The position numbers and the translations under genes were made by a program. Below are positions 34,519 to 42,750 of a DNA stretch of 64,000 bases, one piece after another; position 1 is the stretch's first letter, and each line of letters begins with the position of its first letter. This DNA is from JBCBXA01 sp039816825 (GTDB taxonomy: Bacteria > Pseudomonadota > Alphaproteobacteria > Rhizobiales > Rhizobiaceae): contig JBCBXA010000004.1 in NCBI GenBank assembly GCA_039816825.1, forward strand, positions 1-64,000, read 5' to 3'. The notes below the pieces were generated by a model. It ran no database searches, was not told where the DNA came from, and saw only the letters and a program-made list of their open reading frames with translations.

Positions 34519-35682
34519 CAGAACGGCAGCAATCGCTGCTTCTGAGGCTGCGTCTTTCTCAGCACGTGCTATCCAGCCGCCGCCCAGGACACGTGTGTCC
34601 GCGGCATCATCTTCATAGAACACCGCAGCCTGGCCGGGGGCGATGCCAGCATCTCCAGCCGTCAGTTCGACATAAGGACCGTCGGTCCCCATGAAAAGCC
34701 GCGCTTCGGCTGGCGGCCGGGTGGAACGCACCTTCACAAAGATAGGCAGCCCTTCTTTCGGGGTTTCCTCAATGGGGAAATCGCCGAGCCAGTTCACGTC
34801 CCTAAGCCAGATGCGATGAACGCCCAGCGCCTCCTTGGGGCCAACGATCACCCGATTAGCCATTCGATCCAGATGCACAACATAGATCGGTTCGCCGGCG
34901 GACACTCCAATGCCCCGCCTCTGGCCAATCGTGAAGTTCACGATGCCCTCATGGCGCCCGAGCACCCGGCCATCCATATGCACAATATCGCCTGCAACCA
35001 TGGCTGCGGGATTGAGCTTGGCGATCACATCTGAATATTTGCCCTGCGGGACAAAACAGATGTCCTGACTGTCCGGCTTGTTGGCCACTTCAATGCCGAG
35101 CTCATGGGCCAGTTCACGGGTCTCAGCTTTGGTTTTTCCGCCCAGCGGAAAGCGAACATAGTCGATCTGATCCTGCGTCGTGGCGAACAGGAAGTAGCTC
35201 TGATCACGGCTGTCATCGATGGGGCGCAGCAGAATGCGTTTGTTCCCGTGCTGGCGCGCGCGAATGTAGTGACCGGTGGCCAGTGCATCGGCACCCAGTT
35301 TCTTGGCCGTGTCCAGCAGGTCGACAAATTTCACCGTCTGGTTGCAGCTCACGCAGGGTATGGGCGTTTCGCCCGCCTCATAGGCTGCGGCAAAGGGTTC
35401 GATCACGGCTTCGCGGAACCGCTCTTCATAGTCCAGCACATAGTGGGGAAATCCAAGGCGCTCAGCCACCATGCGCGCGTCGTGAATGTCTTGGCCGGCG
35501 CAACAGGCGCCCTTCTTCTTCACGGCTTCGCCGTGATTGTAGAGCTGAAGCGTGACGCCGATGACGTCATAGCCTTCGTGATGAAGGAGACCGGCGACCA
35601 CGGACGAGTCCACGCCGCCAGACATGGCAACCACCACGCGCGTGTCTTCAGGGCGACCGGGCAGGTCGAGTGAGTTGAGCAT
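34498..35682 (-). CDS. mnmA: tRNA-specific 2-thiouridylase MnmA
   Basis: Thiolates U34 at position 2 in Lys, Glu and Gln tRNAs, 394 aa. Shown by the PP-loop VAMSGGVDSSVVAGLL, the catalytic Cys in CAGQDIHDAR and IPCVSCNQTVKF, GHYIRARQ, SQDICFVPQGKY, and FTIGQRRGIGVSAGEPIYV. The start MLNSLDLPGR at 35682 is chosen because family members begin shortly before the PP-loop; a longer reading to 35772 shows no similarity. Single gene on minus, divergent from fliK. The same U34 is later modified by the MnmC activities encoded at 55-57 kb in this window. Confidence 0.95.
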   Translation of the reverse strand: MLNSLDLPGRPEDTRVVVAMSGGVDSSVVAGLLHHEGYDVIGVTLQLYNHGEAVKKKGACCAGQDIHDARMVAERLGFPHYVLDYEERFREAVIEPFAAAYEAGETPIPCVSCNQTVKFVDLLDTAKKLGADALATGHYIRARQHGNKRILLRPIDDSRDQSYFLFATTQDQIDYVRFPLGGKTKAETRELAHELGIEVANKPDSQDICFVPQGKYSDVIAKLNPAAMVAGDIVHMDGRVLGRHEGIVNFTIGQRRGIGVSAGEPIYVVHLDRMANRVIVGPKEALGVHRIWLRDVNWLGDFPIEETPKEGLPIFVKVRSTRPPAEARLFMGTDGPYVELTAGDAGIAPGQAAVFYEDDAADTRVLGGGWIARAEKDAASEAAIAAVLKETEAA

Positions 35683-35774
35683 CGTCTGTCCACCGAGGTT
35701 AAGGGTCGGGTTCAAGTTTCGGCGGATATGGCACGGTGCGATGGCATCAACAAGATGGGGGTGGCTGGGCATTT

Positions 35775-35812
35775 TTTGCCGGGATGAGCGCCATCGGGCT
35801 TGGATTTGCCGG
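35775..35812 (+). promoter_or_regulatory. Paired TTTGCCGG elements, candidate FlbD enhancer (ftr) sites
   Basis: TTTGCCGG occurs at 35775-35782 and again at 35805-35812, exactly 30 bp apart (about three helical turns) and about 70-100 bp before the sigma-54 -24 element. The reverse complement CCGGCAAA resembles the Caulobacter ftr enhancer core. Binding by FlbD is inference. Confidence 0.5.
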
Positions 35813-35874
35813 TCTCCTCTACGGGCATGCTCCGGAAAAGGCTTGTTATGATTGACGTTTCTGCGCTGCTAAGC

Positions 35875-35890
35875 TGGCACGCCGCTTGCA
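35875..35890 (+). promoter_or_regulatory. Sigma-54 promoter of fliK-flgD
   Basis: TGGCAC-GCCGC-TTGCA matches the -24/-12 consensus (TGGCAC, N5, TTGCA) at every position. The predicted start near 35901 leaves about 25 nt of leader before the fliK ATG at 35926. A GAAGG ribosome site follows. Confidence 0.85.
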
Positions 35891-35925
35891 ATTCATGTGG
35901 CAGTGAGTTGCGTTGAAGGTGCGTT

Positions 35926-37398
35926 ATGACCGACATTCAGTCCCTGCTGCCCATGCAGAACATCAAAATCAGCAAGCCAAATGCAAACCAGCTGCGGGCC
36001 CCTGAACCGGACCGCCGCGAAGCAGATGGTTCTGACAGACGCTCTGAGAGCCGACAGGAGAGCCGGGAAGATCGGCTCAAGGCAGATCGGAGCGCCCGGG
36101 ACGATGAGCGCCGTGCGGACAGGGCGGATCGCGGAGAGCGTTCCGAGCGGTCTGAGCGGAGTGACCGGGCAAACAAGAATGACGACGCCAGGGCTTCTGA
36201 TACGGCGGAAGCGCAGGACACTTCTGCCAGTAGCGCGCTGGACGGCACCGTCGACGCCCCCATCAAGACCTTCGAAGCCTTGTTGAACGCGGAGATGCCT
36301 CAGGCTGATGGCGCGGATACACCTCTCACACCCCAGCTTCTGGCAGAAGCCGCCGAAATCGATCCGCAACTGATCGAACAGTCCGCGGTTTCTCCTTCAA
36401 CATTGACAGGGCAGCAGCTGATTTCTTCGACTTCAATTGCAGCCCTGACCGCTGCAACCCAGCCGAAGACCGGAACGCCTTCGACGCAGATGGGCTCTAC
36501 CCCCCTCGCTGGAACGATTCAGCCAGGCAGCCAGCCGACCACCAATACGCCGCAACAAGCCAACCCATTGGCTGCGCCTGCTGACGGTGGCGTTGCGCCA
36601 GTGGGTGGCGTCGATGTGACGGCTGTCAGCGATGACCAATTGTTTGTCCCTCGAACGCCGACCGAGGGTGGAGTGGCTGGCCCGCGAGGAGCCCCGGCCT
36701 GGGTGACTGAGCCTTCCGCGCCTTCATCACCTGCGTCCCCACACCCTGCAGCGCCTGTTCTCGGGTCTGTGGCCAGTGTTGCAACCAGTGTTCAGGCAAA
36801 GATGTCGGCCTCCCCTGATGGAGCGGACATTGCGGTGGATGGAGAACCGGCACCCAACACGAATGGCCAGTCGGGAGCCGGTGCAACCAACTCCGAAAGT
36901 GCGCGCGCCAACAACGCCGCGACGGCTGCACGGGATCCGATCCTGGCCCACCGCGCCATGAACCAGGCTGGCATGGAGATCGCGCGCGCCATTCAGGGCG
37001 GTCGATCTCACTTTGAAATCAAGCTTGATCCGCCCGAACTGGGGCGCATCGAAGTCCGCATGATGATGGATAAAGAGAAAGCCCAGGCACGCATGACCGT
37101 GGAGCGCCCTGAAACCCTCGACATGCTGATGCGCGACAAAACGCAACTGGAACGGATTCTGTCCGCTTCTGGCGTTGAGCTGGAAGGCGGCATTGATCTC
37201 GAACTGATGGATCAGGGCGGTGAGCAGGCGTCCGGCTTCGAAGGAATGTTGTCTGAGGATGGTCGCCCCGAGACGCAAGCTGTCTCTGGATCTGAAGGCG
37301 ATGCTTCCGGAGCCGAGCTTGAGGCTGTGTCCACTGATGTGATGGCCGCCATCTCGGAGGCCGCGCGCAACCCATTTGCCCTAAACCGCATAGCTTGA
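35926..37398 (+). CDS. fliK: Flagellar hook-length control protein FliK
   Basis: A 490-residue FliK. The C-terminal domain (about 345-430) shows SHFEIKLDPPELGRIEVRM, MTVERPETLDMLMRDKTQLE and LSASGVELEGGIDLE, the conserved FliK_C block that contacts FlhB to switch export from hook to filament. The middle is Pro/Ala/Thr/Gln-rich and probably disordered, serving as the ruler. The N-terminus (about 27-90) is an unusual Arg/Asp/Glu/Ser run (DRRSESRQES, SERSERSDR). The ATG has GAAGG about 8 bp upstream and a consensus sigma-54 promoter before it. It is followed 12 bp later by flgD, which shapes the hook cap, so both act at the same assembly stage. Confidence 0.92.
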   Translation: MTDIQSLLPMQNIKISKPNANQLRAPEPDRREADGSDRRSESRQESREDRLKADRSARDDERRADRADRGERSERSERSDRANKNDDARASDTAEAQDTSASSALDGTVDAPIKTFEALLNAEMPQADGADTPLTPQLLAEAAEIDPQLIEQSAVSPSTLTGQQLISSTSIAALTAATQPKTGTPSTQMGSTPLAGTIQPGSQPTTNTPQQANPLAAPADGGVAPVGGVDVTAVSDDQLFVPRTPTEGGVAGPRGAPAWVTEPSAPSSPASPHPAAPVLGSVASVATSVQAKMSASPDGADIAVDGEPAPNTNGQSGAGATNSESARANNAATAARDPILAHRAMNQAGMEIARAIQGGRSHFEIKLDPPELGRIEVRMMMDKEKAQARMTVERPETLDMLMRDKTQLERILSASGVELEGGIDLELMDQGGEQASGFEGMLSEDGRPETQAVSGSEGDASGAELEAVSTDVMAAISEAARNPFALNRIA

Positions 37399-37410
37399 TC
37401 GGAGAGCGCA

Positions 37411-38088
37411 ATGACCGACGCTATCTCGGGACTGACCACAGCTTCCATCGCCGCCGCCAATTCGGATGCAAGCAAGGCCACCAGCGACCGCACGAAGCTG
37501 GTCGATGATTACGACGCCTTCCTCACCTTGCTGACGGCACAGTTGCAGAACCAGAACCCGCTGGAGCCGATGGACTCCAAAGAATTCACCGACCAGCTGA
37601 CGCAATTCTCCGGCGTTGAGCAATCCATTCAGACCAACTCGTTGCTTGAAGACATGATCAAGAGCCAGCAGGCTGCCAGTGCCTCGGCTCTTGTTGGCTA
37701 TCTTGGCAACACGATCACCGCTGAGGGTAACGCCACCCGCCTGGAGAATGGTGAGGCCAATTGGAGTTACGATGTTCAGGGTGCCGCCAGCACCGCCAGC
37801 ATTGTGGTGCGCAACTCGGCAGGGGCTCCGGTCTTCCGACAGGACATTCCGACCAGTCAGGGCGTGCACGGCTTTGCCTGGGACGGGAAGAGCGACAATG
37901 GCAGCCAGAATCCAGATGGCATCTATTCCATCGCCGTCGAGGCAACGGATGCCGATGGGAACGTCATCCCCGTCAGAACAGAAATCAGCGGCCGTGTTGA
38001 TGGAATTGACATGACCGGTGGAACGCCAACATTGGCAATCGGCAGTGCAACGTTCCCGGTTTCGTCGGTGCGTTCGGTCAGCATTTAA
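37411..38088 (+). CDS. flgD: Flagellar hook assembly protein FlgD
   Basis: Hook-capping scaffold, 225 aa, exported by the flagellar type III system. The N-terminal FlgD segment reads YDAFLTLLTAQLQNQNPLEPMDSKEFTDQL and QFSGVEQSIQTN, the export and capping signature. The C-terminal part (VHGFAWDGKSDNG, GIYSIAVEATDADG) is the FlgD tudor/Ig-like domain. Same transcription unit as fliK, 12 bp apart, with GGAGAG before the ATG. The downstream gene is sciP, about 140 bp on; the hook gene flgE, often next to flgD, is not in this window. Full length. Confidence 0.95.
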   Translation: MTDAISGLTTASIAAANSDASKATSDRTKLVDDYDAFLTLLTAQLQNQNPLEPMDSKEFTDQLTQFSGVEQSIQTNSLLEDMIKSQQAASASALVGYLGNTITAEGNATRLENGEANWSYDVQGAASTASIVVRNSAGAPVFRQDIPTSQGVHGFAWDGKSDNGSQNPDGIYSIAVEATDADGNVIPVRTEISGRVDGIDMTGGTPTLAIGSATFPVSSVRSVSI

Positions 38089-38099
38089 GTGCTAGTTGA
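38085..38099 (+). promoter_or_regulatory. CtrA-like box 1 upstream of sciP
   Basis: TTAA-N7-TTGA overlaps the flgD stop codon. One mismatch to the CtrA site TTAA-N7-TTAA. Candidate only. Confidence 0.35.
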
Positions 38100-38157
38100 G
38101 GCGACGAAGCTTGGCTTCGGGGCGCTAGGCAAGTCTTACCCATTTCTTGCACACCCC

Positions 38158-38172
38158 TTAGGCAAAAATTAG
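38158..38172 (+). promoter_or_regulatory. CtrA-like box 2 upstream of sciP
   Basis: TTAG-N7-TTAG with A-rich spacer, 58 bp before the sciP ATG; two mismatches to the CtrA consensus, placed where a promoter would lie. Confidence 0.3.
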
Positions 38173-38229
38173 CTTTCCGCCCGTACTCTAAAGTCTCAAT
38201 CGGTTTTGAGCGTTTTGTAGAGAGTACCT

Positions 38230-38508
38230 ATGACCGACGTGATACGTCCCCGCGTGAAATACGTGATCGGGCCGGACGGAAGTCCCCTGACGATCGCGGA
38301 TCTTCCGCCCTCCAATACCCGCCGCTGGGTCATTCGCCGTAAGGCGGAAGTCGTGGCAGCCGTGCGCGGCGGTCTCCTCAGCCTCGACGAGGCCTGCAAG
38401 CGTTACACGCTGACGGTCGAAGAGTTTCTGGGGTGGCAGCAGAGCATTGAGGATCATGGCCTAGCCGGTTTGCGCACCACACAAATTCAAAAGTACCGCC
38501 CGAACTAA
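38230..38508 (+). CDS. sciP: CtrA-inhibitory protein SciP (DUF1153)
   Basis: A 92-residue protein matching the DUF1153/SciP family over its full length: RPRVKYVIGPDGSPLTIADL, PSNTRRWVIRRKAEVVAAV, GLLSLDEACKRYTLTVEEFL and WQQSIEDHGLAGLRTTQ. It is a helix-turn-helix protein that in Caulobacter binds CtrA and blocks CtrA-driven transcription during G1. Length equals that of Caulobacter SciP (about 93). Stands alone between the fliK-flgD and fliF units, with its own terminator and CtrA-like boxes upstream. Together with divL in this window it shows that the CtrA cell-cycle circuit operates in this organism. Confidence 0.95.
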   Translation: MTDVIRPRVKYVIGPDGSPLTIADLPPSNTRRWVIRRKAEVVAAVRGGLLSLDEACKRYTLTVEEFLGWQQSIEDHGLAGLRTTQIQKYRPN

Positions 38509-38535
38509 ACAGACGGGCGCCCTATTTGGCCTTGC

Positions 38536-38567
38536 AGCCGACCTCCTGACCGGAGCGTCGGCTTTTT
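38536..38567 (+). terminator. Rho-independent terminator of sciP
   Basis: AGCCGAC-CTCC pairs with GGAG-(c)-GTCGGCT around a short loop, followed by TTTTT. Starts 28 bp after the sciP stop. Confidence 0.8.
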
Positions 38568-38598
38568 GGTGTTGTTCTCAGGAAATAGCCTCCCCGCA

Positions 38599-38613
38599 TT
38601 AACCGGCCATTTA
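38599..38613 (+). promoter_or_regulatory. CtrA-like box upstream of fliF
   Basis: TTAA-N7-TTTA, one mismatch to the CtrA consensus, about 100 bp before fliF. In Caulobacter the fliF operon is CtrA-dependent. Candidate only. Confidence 0.35.
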
Positions 38614-38710
38614 CCATGATGTCGGCAAAGTTTGCCTAGTGAAGGGGCGCGCCCGGAAAGCGCGGATCCCACACTCAAGTCAGACAATTGGCAGAAGGCC
38701 ATAGGTCGGC

Positions 38711-40363
38711 ATGTCAGGGCCCTTCGGGCTTGGTGCGGACAGGGGAAAGTGCGTCTTGGACAATATCATCACCTTCGTGAGAACCGTAGGTCCGGGGCGT
38801 ATAGGTGCCATGGCAGCCGTTTCGGTGATGCTGGTGGGTTTCTTTGCCCTCATCATTGGAAGGGTCGCCGCGCCTTCCATGTCCGTCCTCTACTCTGACC
38901 TTTCGACCCAGGACGCATCGGCCATTGTGCGGGAACTGGCCGCCCAGAACATCCCCCACGCTCTGACGGGTGATGGAACAACGATCACGGTGCCCGAGGC
39001 CAATATCGCGTCAGCCCGCATGAGCCTTGCCGAGATCGGCCTGCCAGCCGGCGGCAATCTCGGCTATGAAATTTTCGACAAAGCGCAAAGCTTCGGAACG
39101 TCCAGCTTCCTGCAGAACGTCAATCATCTGCGCGCCATGGAAGGGGAACTCTCCCGTTCCATCTCGTCTCTGCGCAACGTCGCCCAGGCACGCGTCCATC
39201 TGGCGATTCCTGAGCGCCAGCTCTTTGTGCGAGAGCAACGGGAGCCCACGGCTTCGATTGTTCTGAAAGTCCGGGGCCAGATCGAGAAGTCCGAAACCCG
39301 CGCCATCCAGCACCTGGTTTCCAGCGCGGTGGAGGGATTGAAACCGACCCGTGTTTCGATCGTGGATGAGACGGGCCGCCTGCTGGCGTCCGGATCAGGT
39401 GAGGGCGAAGATGGGCTGGGCACCGCGCTTCTCGATGAGCGCGAGCAGCGTATGGAAGGTCGTCTCCGCGACCAGGTGACGGAGATCGTTTCGTCGGTCG
39501 TTGGCCCGGGCCGAGCTCGTGTGCAGATGTCGGTCGACCTCGACCACAACCGCGTCACTCAGACCTCTGACACCTATGACCCCGACGGTCAGGTTGTCCG
39601 GTCCACACAGACGCGAACTGAAAACAATGCGATCAACCAACCCGCTAACAATGGCGGGGTGACTGCCGGAAACCAGCTGCCCAATGGCGGCGGCAACGGT
39701 GGTGATGGCAGTTTGGAGAATGAGCTCTCCGAGCGCGAAGAAGAGACGGTCAATTACGAGATATCCAAGACGTCGCGGACTCAGATCACTGAGGCTGGCG
39801 CCGTCGAACGCCTGTCTGTGGCAGTGCTCGTCGATGGTCGCTACACGCCGGACGGCAATGGCGGCTTCACTTACGCGCCGCGTGATGATGCCGAATTGGC
39901 GCAGATTGCAGCGCTCGTTCGCTCCGCCGTCGGCTTCAATGCGGATCGCGGCGACACTGTTGAGGTTGTGAACCTTCGCTTCCACCAGTCCCCGGATGCA
40001 GCGCTGCTTGCGGAGGCCGGTCAGGCCGGCATGTTTGGTCTGCAAAAAGCAGATCTGTTTCAGATTGCCGAATGGGTGGTCCTGTTTCTCATAACCGCCA
40101 TCGTGTCTCTGGTCGCCATCCGCCCGCTGATCAGACGTGTCATTGAACCTGAACAGGCGCCACTGCTCACCAGCCAGGAAATGGCCCTTCAGGCTGAAGC
40201 GGCGGCTGCCGCCAGCGCTGATGCCACAAACCAACAGATTGCGGACGCCGTGAAAGATGGCGAACTGCAGGCCGAAACCATGGCTCAGGTCGGTGCTCTG
40301 ATTGCCGAGAAGCCTGCTCAGGCCTCCGCCATCGTGCGGTCATGGGCGGCGGAGGCTGCGTGA
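38711..40363 (+). CDS. fliF: Flagellar MS-ring protein FliF
   Basis: Forms the MS ring in the inner membrane, base of the flagellar motor and export gate; 550 aa. TM1 lies about 33-52 (MAAVSVMLVGFFALIIG). YSDLSTQDASAIVREL, NHLRAMEGELSRSI and ARVHLAIPERQLFVREQREPTASI are FliF core blocks. A Gly/Asn-rich linker (about 310-340) precedes TM2 (about 450-472) and a C-terminal tail that would bind FliG. The ATG 38711 is used; a TTG at 38756 (DNIITFVRT) is possible because family similarity begins there. First gene of fliF-fliG-fliH-fliN-flbD, the order also found in Caulobacter. Confidence 0.95.
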   Translation: MSGPFGLGADRGKCVLDNIITFVRTVGPGRIGAMAAVSVMLVGFFALIIGRVAAPSMSVLYSDLSTQDASAIVRELAAQNIPHALTGDGTTITVPEANIASARMSLAEIGLPAGGNLGYEIFDKAQSFGTSSFLQNVNHLRAMEGELSRSISSLRNVAQARVHLAIPERQLFVREQREPTASIVLKVRGQIEKSETRAIQHLVSSAVEGLKPTRVSIVDETGRLLASGSGEGEDGLGTALLDEREQRMEGRLRDQVTEIVSSVVGPGRARVQMSVDLDHNRVTQTSDTYDPDGQVVRSTQTRTENNAINQPANNGGVTAGNQLPNGGGNGGDGSLENELSEREEETVNYEISKTSRTQITEAGAVERLSVAVLVDGRYTPDGNGGFTYAPRDDAELAQIAALVRSAVGFNADRGDTVEVVNLRFHQSPDAALLAEAGQAGMFGLQKADLFQIAEWVVLFLITAIVSLVAIRPLIRRVIEPEQAPLLTSQEMALQAEAAAAASADATNQQIADAVKDGELQAETMAQVGALIAEKPAQASAIVRSWAAEAA

Positions 40364-40398
40364 TGGCGATGCCGAACACAAAAGAGGTTTGCTAAGTC

Positions 40399-41475
40399 AT
40401 GGCCTCGAACGCAGTCACAGCATCCGGAGAGCCAGTTGGCGGATTGGATGGAACCGAGCTCGCCATTGATGATGGTCGCGGTCGGGAACTCGATGGCCTG
40501 GAGAAGGCCGCACTTCTGCTTCTGTCCCTCGGCGACAATGCTGCACCGATCTGGCAGAGCCTGTCGGAAGAAGAGATCCGTGACATCACCCTGACCATGG
40601 TGCGGCTCGGCAAGGTTACCGCCGAGATGGTGAACACGCTGTTTGTCGAGTTTGTTGGACAGATGTCCTCCAACGCCGTCTTCAACGGAAACATGGCGAA
40701 CACCGAACAGCTCCTCAAAGGCGTTATGAGCGAGGAAAAAGTCGCCGCGCTCATGGAGGAGATCAAGGGCCCCGCCGGTCGCAACATGTGGGAGAAGCTC
40801 TCGGCTGTGCCGGAGCAGGTGCTCACCAACTACCTCAAGAACGAATACCCTCAGACTGTGGCGGTCATCCTGTCGAAAATTGACGTGGAACACGCCAGCC
40901 GGGTTCTGGCCCTGTTGCCGGACGATTTTTCCCTCGAAGTCGTGCATCGCATGCTGCGGATGGAATCGGTTCAGAAGGACGTCATCGAGAAGGTTGAAGA
41001 CACGCTGCGCAGCGAATTCATGTCCAACATTTCGGCCGGTCAGCGCCGGGATGCGCACGAGCAGATGGCGGAGATCTTCAACTCGTTCGACCGCCAGACC
41101 GAAACCCGCTTTATGACCAATCTCGAAACGAGCGCCAAAGACGCCGCCGAGAAGATCAAGGCGTTGATGTTCACCTTCGATGATCTCACAAAGCTGGACC
41201 CGAGCGCCCTGCAGACGCTGCTTCAGGGTATTGAGAAGGACCAGCTGGGCCTCGCGCTCAAGGGCGCAAACGAGGAGGCGCGCGGTGTGTTCTTCTCCAA
41301 CATGTCCCAGCGCGCAGCAAAGATGCTGCAGGACGATATGGAGGCCATGGGCCCGGTGCGCCTGAAAGATGTCGATGATGCTCAGACCCTGTTGGTCAAC
41401 ACCGCTAAGGACCTGGCGGCCAAGGGTGACATCATCATCTCTAAAAACAAGGGAGAGGATGAGCTGGTCTTCTGA
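40399..41475 (+). CDS. fliG: Flagellar motor switch protein FliG
   Basis: Switch-complex protein that links FliF to FliM/FliN and contacts the stator; 358 aa. N-terminal domain ELDGLEKAALLLLSLGDNAA (FliF binding), middle domain with WEKLSAVPEQVLTNYLKNEYPQTVAVILSKID (EHPQ-like motif as EYPQ), and C-terminal torque helix TFDDLTKLDPSALQTLLQ and SQRAAKMLQDDMEAMGPVR with the charged residues that face MotA. A roughly 30-residue acidic extension precedes the usual start. 35 bp after fliF, ribosome site GAGG upstream. Complete. Confidence 0.96.
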   Translation: MASNAVTASGEPVGGLDGTELAIDDGRGRELDGLEKAALLLLSLGDNAAPIWQSLSEEEIRDITLTMVRLGKVTAEMVNTLFVEFVGQMSSNAVFNGNMANTEQLLKGVMSEEKVAALMEEIKGPAGRNMWEKLSAVPEQVLTNYLKNEYPQTVAVILSKIDVEHASRVLALLPDDFSLEVVHRMLRMESVQKDVIEKVEDTLRSEFMSNISAGQRRDAHEQMAEIFNSFDRQTETRFMTNLETSAKDAAEKIKALMFTFDDLTKLDPSALQTLLQGIEKDQLGLALKGANEEARGVFFSNMSQRAAKMLQDDMEAMGPVRLKDVDDAQTLLVNTAKDLAAKGDIIISKNKGEDELVF

Positions 41476-41490
41476 CCGGCCTGACGCGTC

Positions 41491-42393
41491 ATGAGCCCTG
41501 AACATCGGCCACCTCAGTCCCATGCAACCAACCCGTTCTTTGCGGGCCTTCGGCGCGTGCCTGTCGAAGAAACACGTCCGTTCCAGACGGCGGCTGGAGG
41601 CGAGAGTGAAGACCTGCGTCCCTTTGAGTTCGGCTACGATATGGCCGCCGCCGAGACCGAGCCTTCGCTCCGTCCAATCCGTCTCACACAGGGTGAACTG
41701 GATGCCATGTTGGCAGCGGCAGAGGCCCGCGGTCGGGAAGCCGGCTTGCTGGAAGGTCGGACCGACCACGAGGCCCAGCAGCGCGACCGCCTCGAAAGCG
41801 CCGTCGCCTCGATTGCAACTGCCATGGTTGACGCCACCAAAGTGGCGCAGGCCACGGTCGAAGCACAGGCTGCGGATGCTGCTGAGCTTGGCTTCATGAC
41901 AGGTCGCACGCTGGCGGCCCATCTGATAGCGCGCGAGCCCCATGCGGAGATCATGGGCCTGATTGAAGACAGTGTGGATCAGTTGCGGGCTATGCCGCAT
42001 CTGATCCTTAGGGTGGAGCCGGAGCTCTGCGAGGTGCTGCAACCCATGATGGAGGGTTTTGCCAGTCGCCACGGCCTGGATCATCCGCCAATGGTGATGC
42101 CGGACCGCGAAGTGGCCTGGGGCAATGCCCGCATCGACTGGGGTGATGGCGCCATCGTGCGCGACCATGACGAGACATTGCGAAAGATGGAGATGGCGGT
42201 TCGTGACTATGCCCGTGAGGCGGCGGCCCGTGCTGCCGCCCAAGCCGAACGGACAAGCCTGCTGGACAGACCTGCCAACGCGCCAGCCGCAGAAGCGACG
42301 GTGACCGAAGGCGCCCTGCCAAGCACCCCGCCGCCCAACTCGCCAACTGACCTAGAAATGCCTGACTTACCGATGGAGCCCCATGATGGCTGA
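41491..42393 (+). CDS. fliH: Flagellar assembly protein FliH (FlbE-like)
   Basis: Regulator of the export ATPase FliI, 300 aa. Sequence similarity is modest, as usual for FliH, but position between fliG and fliN is diagnostic. Seen: LTQGELDAMLAAAEARGREAGLLEG (the Gly-rich GxxxG-type helix region), a long Ala-rich helix (about 105-145), and a C-terminal block HLILRVEPELCEVLQP and WGNARIDWGDGAIVRD that matches the FliH domain (RIDWGDG-like ending). The last 60 residues or so are Pro/Ala-rich and unconserved. In Caulobacter the gene at this place is called flbE. Its end overlaps fliN by 11 bp. Confidence 0.9.
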   Translation: MSPEHRPPQSHATNPFFAGLRRVPVEETRPFQTAAGGESEDLRPFEFGYDMAAAETEPSLRPIRLTQGELDAMLAAAEARGREAGLLEGRTDHEAQQRDRLESAVASIATAMVDATKVAQATVEAQAADAAELGFMTGRTLAAHLIAREPHAEIMGLIEDSVDQLRAMPHLILRVEPELCEVLQPMMEGFASRHGLDHPPMVMPDREVAWGNARIDWGDGAIVRDHDETLRKMEMAVRDYAREAAARAAAQAERTSLLDRPANAPAAEATVTEGALPSTPPPNSPTDLEMPDLPMEPHDG

Positions 42394-42727
42394 CGAATTT
42401 GCAATTCCGGGAATGGAAGACCCGTCCGCCGTGCCACCTCCATCCGGTATGGATGGAGATGAGGGGGCGCCGGGTGGCATGAATGCCGCTGACCTCGAAA
42501 GCGTGTTTGATGTTCCGGTTCGAGTGTCCGCCATTCTGGGCCACACGCGCATTCCCGTCTCGGAACTCCTGCGCCTGGATGAAGGCGTGGTCCTCGAGCT
42601 CGATCGCAAGGTGGGTGAGAGCATCGACTTGTACGTGAACAACCGCCTCGTGGCGCGGGGCGAAGTGGTGATGGTTGAGGACAAGCTTGGCGTCACCATG
42701 ACCGAAATTATCGACGACCAGAAATAG
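42383..42727 (+). CDS. fliN: Flagellar motor switch protein FliN
   Basis: C-ring component, 114 aa. The SpoA/FliN domain spans about 38-112: LESVFDVPVRVSAILGHTRIPVSELLRLDEG, VLELDRKVGESIDLYVNNRLVARGEVVMVEDKLGVTMTEI. The N-terminal 37 residues are Pro/Gly/Asp-rich. The ATG overlaps the fliH end by 11 bp, so translation is probably coupled; MM start is ambiguous by one codon. It forms the rim of the C ring with FliM, which is not in the window. Complete. Confidence 0.96.
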   Translation: MMADEFAIPGMEDPSAVPPPSGMDGDEGAPGGMNAADLESVFDVPVRVSAILGHTRIPVSELLRLDEGVVLELDRKVGESIDLYVNNRLVARGEVVMVEDKLGVTMTEIIDDQK

Positions 42728-42750
42728 ACAGAACCCAGAAGGGCATTGCC

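Noticed and set aside
35689..35760. TGGCAC near 35730 as a second sigma-54 promoter
   Set aside because: TGGCAC is followed after five bases by GATGG, not TTGC, so the -12 element is missing.
40318..42243. Long open minus-strand frame (641 codons) opposite fliG and fliH
   Set aside because: Low-complexity His/Gly/Leu/Val composition, no motif, fully antisense to conserved flagellar genes.
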